A stretch of DNA of 64,000 nucleotides. It comes from Antedon mediterranea. Its lineage: Eukaryota > Echinodermata > Crinoidea > Comatulida > Antedonidae. A model generated the notes under the pieces. That model ran no database searches. It saw only the letters and a list, made by a program, of their open reading frames with translations, and was not told where the DNA came from. Shown piece by piece: positions 49,500-60,800 of the stretch. Positions within the stretch are counted from its first letter, which is position 1. Each line of letters starts with the position of its first letter. The translations under genes were made by a program, and so were the position numbers. The DNA lies in assembly GCF_964355755.1 (NCBI RefSeq), contig NC_092680.1, positions 22,111,001 through 22,175,000 on the forward strand. The letters are read 5' to 3'.

Positions 49500-50095
49500 G
49501 TTACTGATGCAATTTGTCAAAAAATAAAAAGGCCGAAATTTGATAATTTTTTTAAAAGTTTTCGAAAAATGGGCAAATTTCGAACCTTTTATTTTTTTAC
49601 ATAACTATGGCTCTATAATATCATAATAACACAATATATGCGCATATTTGGCAATATTATTGCATAATTATTGAATTTTAAAAAGGTCGAAATTTGACAA
49701 TTTTTTTGAAAAAAATCCTGTACTATAGGCCTAGTACAGGGATTTTTTTTTAGAAAAATGGCAAAAATTTCAAGTTTTGTAAAATTCAATTATTATGCGT
49801 TTTTTTATTGTATGATCATATTATAGAACCATAGAACCCAGTTATGCCGAAAAATAAAAGGTCGAAAATTGGCTATTTTTCGACAAAATCCCTGTACTAT
49901 TAGTCCAGGGATTTTTTTTTTAAATGGCCAAAATATCAAGTTTTTAAAATTCAATTATTATCCGTTTTTATTGCTGTATATGATCATATATTGCTTTATG
50001 ATCATCTTATAGTACCAGCATAGAACCCAATTATGTCGAAAAATAAAAATGTCGAAAATTGGCAATTTTTTGACAAAATCCCTGTACTAATCGTT
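49500..50095. repeat. Degenerate ~180-bp repeats
   Basis: Three to four diverged copies of a block with 'aaaggtcgaaaattggc', 'aaaatccctgtact' and 'aaaattcaattattat'. No coding sequence. Confidence 0.6.
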
Positions 50096-53000
50096 GAATC
50101 CAGCGCGAATCATTGTTAGGCATGCTATAATACAAAACGTTTAAACCATATCATTACTTCGACGCCTAATGGCAGCGCGCGTTCAATGTTTTTAGTCGCG
50201 TGTACGCGGCTCTATAGTTCACTATGTCGGTCGGTCGGTCGGTCTGGTATCACTATGCGTTTTATCGCTTTTTGACCTTATCTTGATATCAGTTTAATTT
50301 AGCTAAGTCAATTTTTCACAGTATATTCCCTTATGGCCAGGAATCGATGTGGTTACGTTTTCACGGTGCGCAATAAAAAATTACGCGGTGTACGCACGAT
50401 TTAACGAAATCACGTTTGTAATCATATCTTCACAACAATGAATGACAATTAAATAAAATTTGGTACTCATACATTTCAGGGCATAAATCATCATATGGCA
50501 ATACAATTACGTGCGTAGCGCATGTAACGCATGCGTACGCGCGCTTAACATTTTCAAAATCTATTGTCGATGAAGAGTACGTTTCAGGAAAGATGTTTTA
50601 CGTCGTCAACGTTTGCCATCGTATGGACCTTGGTATCAAGTCTAAATCAATACGAATGCTATTGTGTTAAACGGCAAGTTAGATATTATACCGCGCCTAT
50701 ATGCGCGCCTTTGCCACTCGGTATTGAAGATGTTTGACATCGTCATAAATTACCATTTCCTAACATAATATACAGTAACATCTACATGAACATTCTAGAA
50801 TGTGCTCATTAGTGTTTACCGACCGACCAACCTACCAACTGACCAAAATTACTGAACATGTTTAAAAATGTTGAAATGTTTAAAAACATTTATATTTTTT
50901 TTAATTTACACGTGCATAGCCTGTCACTTTTGACGTGCACGTATAACATAATTTCGAGTTGAAAAGTAAGTCAAGAAAACAGAAATCGGGCAAAAAGAGT
51001 GCGCAATAACATTTAACGCGCAGTGCGCGCGCAAAAATCTGCGCACTCATGCCAATTTTGTAAACACTTTTTGTATTGTCCCTTTGACTAATTCAAAAAA
51101 AAATAAAAAATAACAGATTTCGAAAAAAGGTGGGTCATTTTGAAGTATCATAATAGTTATTAACTATCACCAAAAATTTGTCGAAAAAAAAAATCATTTA
51201 ACTGAAATACAGACGTTTTTTTGTTTAAAAAATAACTCTGACTTCCAGTCAAAGTTTTCGATCAAAACATACCCCATAATGAAACGCGCTTGTTTGGCTA
51301 CTCTGTATGCATAATCATAAAACTTCCTCATGATCTGTGTGAAAATACCTTCTCTACCGTGACGAGTTGTAAACAATCCTAATTAGCATATGCATAATAC
51401 GTACTCGTGGTTTGAAATCTTTGTTTACTTTCGCTCGCGACGATTTTCCAGACGAAATGTAATCAAACTAATTTACCTGTTAATTACTTAAACTTGTTGC
51501 TTTTGGCTCGAATTTTCAAGTTAAAGGGAATAACTTTAATATTACTTTGATATGGCCAATTTAAATTTAGAATATTTTGACCTTCATTTTTTTTGTGTTT
51601 CAAGGGACAATACATCTTTACAATTGCATTCGTTCGATGTATGAAATGACCGTAAACTTTTTATGACAAACCTATTCTTCAAGACCCCCGCACCAAGGAC
51701 AGTACGTGTCTTATTGTAAAATCATTCAACATGGTCATCTAGCATTCGTTCGATAATTCGTTAGAAAATAAACCCAAAATCTTTACTTCGACGCCTAATG
51801 ACAGCGTGCGTCAATGTTTTCAGTTTACAACCAAAGAGAGAACAGGAATGGTAATTTATTGCATCCATTGCCTCTACCGTTTTGACTCATGATAATCTTG
51901 TAACGAAGGAGGGTGAGTGGAAATTGGTTTAGACTTGATACCAAGGTACATACGAGGCAAATCTTTTTTACTTCGTGAAGAAGCAATACACCGTCTCTTT
52001 GCTCTCAACGAACTGAACAGGCGTAACATGAGAACGAATTAAAATCTTTTTTACTTCGGGAAGAAGTCAAAGCCTTTGATTGTGTTTACTTCAATGGGTA
52101 TTCGTTCGATGTACAATGCATTGGGACATTAAATATTTATGAAAAACTCATCTTCAAGACCTCCCTCGATACAGCTGGCAAGGCGCGCAACGTGGACGGG
52201 GTATTTAACACAATTCATTCGATGTATGTAATGATCATTAAACATTTATTGAAAACTCATCTTCAAGGAAGACCCCACCCCCTCCTAGGACAGTGCGTGT
52301 CTTTATTGTTAAAGCATTCAACATGTGGCAATGAACATCTAGCATTCGTTCGATAATTCTTTAGAAAAATAAAAAGATTTAGGCCTACTTCGACGCCAAA
52401 TGACAGGGCGCGCGTCATTTTTTTCAAGCATTCAGTTTACCAAACTGAGACAGCCAGAACAGCGTCGTTTTATAGAATAATGCAATAACAACCAGGTAGA
52501 GACATGGAAGCTTTACTTCGACGCAAATGACTGCGCGCGTCAATGTTTTCAGTTTACAACCAAAGAGAGAACAGCATCGTCTTAAGCCAAAGATAATAAA
52601 AGGAGAAGATACAACAGTTCCCTTGGCGGCGTAAACCACATCCGGGTTACTATTTGCCTACGCCTGAAGGTGGCGCACTTCTTTTTTGCTAGAAGAAGTG
52701 CGCCACCTTCAGGCGTGGGTAAGGTAAAACTATCTATAAAAATGCAAACGATGATTATTTATCAAAATGATTATCAAAATATTAATAATATCAAAATTAG
52801 TAAAGCACAGACGCGAGAACACATCAGATCATCACGATCCATCCAAACGTGGAATTAGACGGGAACCATATCTAGAGCCCCCCGTCGTTCGGCTGCTGGA
52901 TTCTTACGCGTCCATGAAAGCACGTCCGCGTTTCCTATCCTTCTATATATAACAGCGCGTACTGTTGATTCTTTACCTATTTATATTCTTCCAAATCCTT

Positions 53001-53300
53001 CTCTACGCATGCGTATTAGCTGACGCCTTCGATTCGCGCGAACAAATTGAAAATCGGCTTTACAATCACAATGGGTGTTCAAAACAATACCGGGGTCATA
53101 CAAAATGCAAGACAGAGAAATAAAAAAAATATATATTTAAAACTGCACATATTATTTATTTTCAAATACCATATTCATTCAATCCAAGGATATAACAGCG
53201 CGAATCATTGTTAGGCATGCTATAATACAAACGTTTAAACAATAATCATTACTTGGACGCCAAATGACAGCGTCAATGTTTTTAAGACTATATTTTTTGT
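50096..53300. repeat. Cluster of dispersed and tandem repeats
   Basis: Copy 2 of the GC-rich family spans about 50196-51065, with TCGGTCGGTCGG-type ends at about 50225 and 50815. The motif 'acttcgacgccWaatgacag' recurs near 50157, 51784, 52387, 52516 and 53250. A ~85-bp block at about 50105 ('aatcattgttaggcatgcta') recurs near 53201. A ~600-bp block with 'catctagcattcgttcgata' is duplicated (about 51660 and 52300). No gene was recognised. Confidence 0.65.
52660..52716. repeat. Perfect 24-bp-arm hairpin
   Basis: Arms 52660-52683 and 52693-52716 are exact reverse complements around a 9-nt loop. The GC-rich arms (GGTGGCGCACTTCTT) would form a stable hairpin. Its type is unknown. Confidence 0.9.
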
Positions 53301-53399
53301 GTTTAGCTGTGTGAATTAGGCAATTAAGGAGAGCTGACATATCAGTGGGACAGCCAGTCGACAAATCGTGTCAAATTTCGACTCGGAGAGGGCGCCCTA

Positions 53400-55530
53400 C
53401 TTTTCTAATTTAGTTCAAAATTGCTAAATTTTAGGGTGTTGGAAAAACACAATATTTGTAAATTTAGCTGATTATCGGAAAAATATTGTTAGTGAAATAA
53501 ATTCATAAATGGTTTTAATATATTGTCATGTAAAATTAAATGTATTTGAACAAAACGATAATCTGTAATTTAACGGCAAAATCAACCAATGTCTTTTTTC
53601 CGAAATTGTACCCTAGAAAATCGTTAAAATAAAATATTTAGAAAAATTGAACAGTCCTGAATTTAAAATCCCTGTTAGAAAAATTAATAATCTACAGAAT
53701 ACGATATTAAGATACAAAATTCGGTGGTTGGGATGCAGCTCCGACTATTCAAACTAAAGGTACCACTATTTGTTCCATCGAAAACTAGCGAAACCGCCAT
53801 TTTGTAAACACATCGTCATCGTGTTTATGAATTTATTTATAGCGAACGATATACGCGATGTTTATAATTGTCCGCGTATAAGAATTCATATAAATAAATA
53901 CATTCCAATGTACAACGTATATTATTACTTGTTTATTTATCACAGTATACATTTTAGTTGAGGAATATTTATCATAACTATTATAATAGCTTTTATACGA
54001 GTCCGAGGCCTAGCCCTATTAGCGAGCGATTGTTCCAGGGGCGGAAAGTCACTTAGTGACGTTTTGATCGAGCGCGTCGGGCCTAGCTAATATTAATAAT
54101 ATGACCTGAAATAAGCGGCTAACAAGAACTGTTATATACTTGCTTACAATTGTTTTGTTATTGATGAACAAACAAGCAATTAGATTGAATAACAAATTAT
54201 TTATTCATTTTTTTTTGGGTAAAAACATGTACAAACTAGTACTGTATAATATAAATTAATAGTAATATTAAAATACAGTATTAATAAAATATAAAATAGG
54301 CCTAACATACAATAAATATTCAATTTTTAAGGTCTACCACATGACAATAACATAATTTACAGAGTATAGTGTAGTAGGTTTGCATTCAACATAAATATTT
54401 GTATTGTAATTCATCTAAATCCTCTGCAACATACATATATTTGTAATTCAACATTTTGTTTTAAATAATTAAATTATAGTTTGGGTATGACAATGTCGGT
54501 AGGTACCGGTGTCATCTTTTTATCCACTTCACTCTCAGTTTGAAGTCACAAAGACAAAGAACTCTGCATCATCAACGATTCCTGAAAATAAATATTATTT
54601 AAAAAAAAATGTTAATGTCAAATGGAAGCTGTATTTTATTAATTAATTATTACAGTATTTGCTATTATTATTTATATAATCTAGGCCTACTAGTAACTTA
54701 GCTAGGCATCTATTGAGCCTAATAAATCAAATAATAAATGAAAAATTAAATAATAATATTAATACTGATTGAAAAAAAGTATTTTTTTGGGGGGATCAGA
54801 TCACCAGGCCAGGCCGGCCAGGACCAATGATACTCGTAATCAGTACAACTTAACGACTATCGGATCAGCATCAACACAGTGTACAACACACGTCTCGCTA
54901 TCGCCTATACTGACACACGTGTCTCGCGTTGCCGAAACCACGCTCACAGCTAGAAAATGTACCTACCTTTCGAGGCCTGAGAATACACCAACAAATTTTG
55001 AACAGGATAGAAATATATCATACTCGATTAAACTAATATTATTCTTGATAAAACAATTGATTATAATCTTTTTAATTTGTTGGGATGCACCTCCGACTAT
55101 TCAGAAAATGGACAACAAAACAGTAGTCAAATCGTACCACATTTATAAATTTCACGAGTCCCGACTTCAGTCGCCGAATGTATTGTATTAGCTTCGGTTT
55201 CTTTGAAGGAAACCGATTGGTTATTCAATTATACTTATTAGGAAATGATTTTACCATAATAGGTAATGTTGGGCGGTTCTTAAATATTCATGAGAGCTTA
55301 AAATAAAACAGCACTTATTTGCTAGGCGACGAAAAATCGTGGTTTCAGTTTTCAACGATAGGTGGCGCTTCAAAATCGTCAATGCGGAAGTAAGTCGATT
55401 TTACACGATTTAACGGTCAAAACGCGAAGTGGCTTTCCCACTGATATGATCTGCCTAACTCACTGCTTATATCTTTATACTGCCCTCTGTACATTATCTG
55501 AATATGCACATGCTCAGATCGTTTTTTGTG
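53400..55530. other. Mostly unannotated intergenic DNA
   Basis: Apart from the minus-strand exon candidate, I see only a ~28-bp block 'ttgggatgcaSctccgacta' repeated at about 53733 and 55081, and a CCGCCATTTTG motif near 53800 that resembles a YY1 site. No gene was recognised. Confidence 0.4.
54535..54581 (-). CDS. Possible terminal exon of an unknown minus-strand gene
   Basis: On the minus strand, a good acceptor (tatttattttcag) precedes a 15-codon stretch encoding IVDDAEFFVFVTSN and a TGA at 54537-54535. About 340 nt further along the minus strand an AATAAA-type hexamer occurs (plus-strand 'tttatt' near 54200). The peptide looks like a protein C-terminus, but I could not find an upstream partner exon or name a family. 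Confidence 0.25.
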
Positions 55531-55534
55531 TTTC

Positions 55535-56105
55535 TGCCTGCCTAAGTCAGCTGTGTGACGTGATAAGTGTCTTAGTTTATGGTTGTCTGATATGGTTCAG
55601 TAGTTTTAGAAAATCAGACCTAAAGAATGTTCAATGTTTAGTAAAAAGGTAAACAGATCTTAGATTTGATGATGTTTGTAACGTCAAAATCTACGATACG
55701 GTCATTGCCATAATGAAAGATGAGAGTCATCCGCTCTATAGTGATTTTCAATGATTGAGATCTGGAAGGCGTTTGAGGGCTACACGTTGTAGAACAAAAC
55801 GCTTCCTTAATTCTTTTATTCCGTACTCAATTAGACATTTTTAATAACCATTGTTAAGTCTATAGTGATTTTCAATGATTGAGATCTGGAAGGCGTTTGA
55901 GGGCTACACGTTGTAGAACAAAACGCTTCCTTAATTCTTTTATTCCGTACTCAATTAGACATTTTTAATAACCGTTGTTTAAGTCGTTGAATTTTGTTGC
56001 TATGTATTGTAATGTTATTGTATTAACCTTTTAACTTTGAGCAATTGTAGGCCTATGTCACATGAATTTCCGTATGGACAAATAAAATGAACTATAAACT
56101 ATAAT
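55535..56105 (+). mobile_element. 5'-truncated non-LTR retrotransposon (LINE) 3' end, broken
   Basis: Short frames resemble the C-terminus of L2/CR1-like reverse transcriptases: YGCLIWFSSFRKSDLKN before 55650, then a segment ending HPLYSDF, then RTKRFLNSFIPYSIRHF followed by stop. Stops and frame changes separate them. A ~124-bp tail segment is duplicated (about 55734 and 55858). It ends in AATAAAATGAACTATAAACT at about 56081-56100. Confidence 0.75.
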
Positions 56106-57028
56106 GGTGTGCAGTATAACCTGGTATAAGAGCATAATGAAATAGTATGAGAGCATGACGTCACCGCATGTGAAGAGATTACTGGCGTTCCATAATGTTC
56201 CTAGGAAAGGAAGACTTTCTTTTTTTTTCTTTTTTTTTTTTTTTAAATTTTATTCAGTTGTCAACCAACAGCGATGAAACCGCCACTAACAGGTTGTATC
56301 ACTAGGCCTAGGCCCTATGCTCCACTGACACCAAATTGGGTCCACACCACGAGCATGCAGCTAGAGTAAGTTTTATTTCTTTTTTTAGAAGTTATAAAAG
56401 GCATAAATGACGCTTCGTCAGAAGAGCCGTAATGGTGAATGAGCCAATGGTAAAGGGCTGAATGGTAAAAGAGCCGAAGAAGGCAGTAACGGCGTTCCAT
56501 ACTTCTCTCTATGTTGTGTATGTTTGTTGTTATGGATATGATGTTGCGACGTGACGTAGCCTAGCCTAAAATTCAGCGATTCAATTTGTCTACATTGATT
56601 TACCTATAATAAGTTGTTAGGTAGTGTATATGTACATGTGGATATGTATTAACCTGTATTCTTAATCTTCAAAATTCAAGTAAAGTAGCCGATAAACGGC
56701 GATAGTAAGTAGCCTAGGCCTGCCTAGCTAGCCTACTACTAGCTAAAGGGCAGGCTTTTAGGCTAAGCTAGAGGCCTAGAGGCTAGGCCTAGTTATTAGT
56801 AGGCCTTCTAGCTAGAGTCGAGTAGATAGGTTTAGCCTAGCTAGGCCTAGCTAGGTAGCTTTTTTCCTAGCCTAGTAGGCCTAGTTAGTACAAAGCTAGG
56901 CCTAACTAAAGTAAGTAGGCCTAGGGCCTAGGCCTATTTCTTTTTTTTTTATTAGGCCTAGCCTAGAGGCCTAGGCTAGTAGGCTAGCTGAATAGCTATG
57001 GATGCTAGGCTAGTACTAGCTAGTATAA
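56106..57028. other. Low-complexity TAGGCCTA-rich DNA
   Basis: Contains a long T-run near 56218-56246. From about 56700 the sequence is dominated by CTAGG, AGGCCT and TAGCC words. No exon was recognised, although the promoter or untranslated first exon of the kinase gene could lie here. Confidence 0.5.
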
Positions 57029-57472
57029 AGGCCCATTTAAACTAGGACGATAACGATCGAGGATAATAGACAAATGTGCATTTTTCATACATAAAACAAA
57101 AGAAATATAAAAACTTTTCATTCTACTAGAACTATAGAATAACCTTCTAGGCCTAGCCTAGCCTAGGCCTACTAGGGCCTAGGCCTAATGCTTCCTTTTG
57201 ATGACAATGATATTTTCACACGTCCAATCAAATGAGGTCATGATTAGTAAGAGCAATAATATCGTGACAATACAACGATTTTATTGTTTTTATTTATCAT
57301 GACGTCATTTGATTGGAATTTTAAAAATATTATTTTTATCAAAGACATGAATGATTATCCTATAGGCCTAGATAGTTCTAGAACGAAAACCTTTCTAATT
57401 TATTTTTTTTTATGTAAAAAAAATGCATGTTTATTTATCGTCCATCGTTATCGTCCTAGTGTAAATGGGCCT
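57029..57472. mobile_element. PIF/Harbinger-like MITE
   Basis: The terminal inverted repeat AGGCCCATTTAAACTAGG... (~33 bp, few mismatches) is present at both ends, flanked by a TAA target duplication (57026-57028 and 57473-57475). The TWA duplication fits PIF/Harbinger. The interior is non-coding. Confidence 0.78.
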
Positions 57473-57546
57473 TAAGCCTAACTAATAAAAAGCATTGACA
57501 ACATCTATTTTTGTACTATTTTTAAAATTATGCATAGGAGGCTAGC

Positions 57547-57717
57547 TAGGGCCAGGCCTAGGCTAGGCCTAGATTCAATTAATAATCATCATACGTGACC
57601 CGATCTTAACTCTTATGTCTTGTGATGTTAGGTTAGGGCCAGGCCTAGGCCTAGATTCAATTAATCATCATCATACGTGACCCGATCTTAACTCTTATGT
57701 CTTGTGATGTTAGGTTT
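57547..57717. repeat. ~86-bp tandem duplication
   Basis: Two copies of 'agggccaggcctaggc...cctagattcaattaat' through 'cttgtgatgttaggtt'. They differ by small indels. Upstream of the kinase start. Confidence 0.85.
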
Positions 57718-57896
57718 TTACATATATTGTTAAGTGAATAACTAAAGTAATTTATTTGATTTATTTTTGCGGACGGCTGCTGCCCTCCCAATATAAAGAA
57801 TATTGATTTATGTTTACTTTCAGGTTTTTTAACATGCGATTGATGATATGGAAATAACGTCTAATATTTATTAAAAGAGTGCATTATTTTGTAATA

Positions 57897-60800
57897 ATGA
57901 ATCGATATCAAACAATGAGGCAATTGGGAGATGGGACCTATGGCAGTGTTCTTCTCGGTAAAAGCAATGAAACTGGCGAAATGGTTGCTATTAAAAAGTA
58001 ATTATTTATTTAGAATGTTTCTTACAGTAGTTAGGGAATTTAATAAGGGTCATACTAATCTATGCCCGGGAGGGTTTTGTGATATAAAAAGTACATGCTC
58101 CATCTATAAAGTATAATTATGATTATTATATATTTCCAACATAAATCCCAAACCGGATGGATATACAGTACTGTATATCAACAATATTTGTGAACAGGGA
58201 AGCAAACTTTCTGTCTTTCTCTAACTTAATACAGTAAACCTACTGTATACACTTTATATGAGTTTCTCTACTACTGTAGGGTAGGAGGCGCTTGAGTCCG
58301 GGATGATCTAGCCACAACTGGTTCTAGTTTCAGTTTCTCTACTACTGTAGGGTAGGAGGCGCTTGAGTCCAGGATGATCTAGCCACAACTGGTTCTAGTT
58401 TCAGTTTCTTTACTACTGTAGGGTAGGAGGCGCTTGAGTCCGGGATGATCTAGCCACAACTGGTTCTAGTTTCAGTTTCTCTACTACTGTAGGGTAGGAG
58501 GCGCTTGAGTCCGGGATGATCTAGCCACAACTGGTTCTAGTTTCAGTTTCTCTACTACTGTAGGGTAGGAGGTGCTTGAGTCCGGGATGATCTAGCCACA
58601 ACTGGTTCTGTTTCAGTTTCTTTACTACTGTAGGGTAGAAGGCGCTTGAGTCCGGGATGATCTAGCCACAACTGGTTCTGTTTCAGTTTCTCTACTACTG
58701 TAGGGTAGGAGGTGCTTGAGTCCGGGATGATCTAGCCACAACTGGTTCTGTTTCAGTTTCTTTACTACTGTAGGGTAGGAGGTGCTTGAGTCCGGGATGA
58801 TCTAGCCACAACTGGTTCTGTTTCAGTTTCTTTACTACTGTAGGGTAGGAGGCGCTTGAGTCCAGGATGATCTAGCCACAACTGGTTCTGTTTCAGTTTC
58901 TTTACTACTGTAGGGTAGGAGGCGCTTGAGTCCGGGATGATCTACTGTATGATTAGCGCTTACAGAGGTTTCACACATTAAAGCGCTTTCTAAATCCAGG
59001 ATATTTAATATACTGTACTCTGCGTACTGTATTTGACTCTCACAATGACGAGCAATATATACTGTACATCCATTTCTAGAACATGTGTGCACTTAATTTG
59101 TCATGGTGCCCGCCGTCCATTGTTATTGTGATATTTACTTGTAATACTAATAGCTTGATGAAAACTATAGAATTATTGTTTAAATCTTTTTAATTATTAA
59201 AATTACTGTAGCTGAAAAAAATATATACGCTGTAAATTTGCCCTGCAGCTCTATGATAAGTGATGTTTGTGGCCTCAAAGCTAACAGACTGGCTGTTGAA
59301 GCTTTGTAACTGATTTTGGATTTGTTTCTATTCAAAGTTAAATTTATCACACTGTTATTAACATGTACTACTTGATATCATTTTATATCATAAAACCCTA
59401 CAGGGGATACCGGGTATAGACATTAAATCATTTATAAAATCATTAATTCATTCATCTTTATTTCGGAAAAAAAAGTAATTCTGCATAGCTCAAGAACAAA
59501 TTAGTGTGTACATTATTATAATATAAAGTATTTGTTGATTTTTAATTACATATTTGTAATTGATTAAGTAATTATTGTAATTTAAATATGACTTATCTTA
59601 TCTCTTGTTTTTTCCTTGTCTGTGAATATTCCAAATATTTTTTTCATTTAATTATTTTCATTTTATTAATTTCAATTCATTTTATTAATTTACAGTATAT
59701 ATTTCTAATGTAGATAAATAAATTAAACTGTAAAATGTGAAAAATTAATTTTAGAATGAAGAAAAAGTACTATTCATGGGATGAATGCATGGAACTGAGA
59801 GAAGTAAAGGTAAGGTTAGTCAATAAGGTCGGTTAATCCAATGTTGTAAGATAAATGATGTTGGTGCATGGACACCTGAACACATGGATATGCATCAGCA
59901 GTAAGGTCAAACCCATTGTACTTGCCTACTAAAGTACTGCTGGCAAACGCGGTAAAGGTCAAACGGTTACCCATTGTACTTGCCTACTAAAGCACTTCTG
60001 GCAAATGCAGCAGGGGCGCAGCCAGTGGGGGGGGTCACGGGGGTCCTGACCCCCCCTTTTTTTTAGAAAAAATCAATAAAAACATGAGACAACAATACAG
60101 ATCAAATCATCCTGGAGATACTGTGGAAGATTACTACCGAGCAGTATTACCAAATCAACTTCTTGATTACAAACCGAGTTAAAAACCGTTTTTCTGCCGA
60201 TAACAGGCCATGCTTTAAAATATTTGGCGTAGCACCCGAGTCTAAAGTGAAGTGATCTGCCAAGACACGAACATCTTCATTCCGAGCTTCAGTGATGGAA
60301 GCGACTGTGTAAAATTAGCGGATCCAAATGTGTTCCCGAATGTGCGTGCACTTCTTCTAATCGCGTAGGCCTATGCCCGTAACGTCTGCTGAAGCTGAGC
60401 GGAGTTTTTCGACTTTATGGAGAACGAAAACCTGTTTGGGAAATCACATGTCTTATGAGCAGCTTTCGGGATTGTGTCTCATGAACATACACTTTAACAT
60501 GAACATTAATACAGAGAATGTCATTCGCGAATTCTGTCTCCAAGCCAAGAAGAATGTTCCAAACTTATGTTTAAAGATGCATCACGCGATGTCAAGAGCG
60601 CCGTTATAGTAACTAACGTAAAATGTATGATAATAATTTAGAAGTTAGTTATTACAATTATGTATAAGCTATCACCTATACTATACATTCGAACAAAATA
60701 GGTATATTTTTAAACAAAATATTGTATGTACTGGGTATGATAAGCGTCTCACATACACACGGAGCCAAGATAGCTTCTTGGACTTGCACAGTGTATGAAC

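Noticed and set aside
54769-55191. 140-codon open frame
   Set aside because: No domain, no splice context and mixed composition; part lies in a repeated block ('ctccgactattca').
56315-56500. 61-codon minus-strand frame starting MERRYCLL
   Set aside because: Caused by short internal repetition of 'gagccg..aatggt' words; no splice sites or conserved features.
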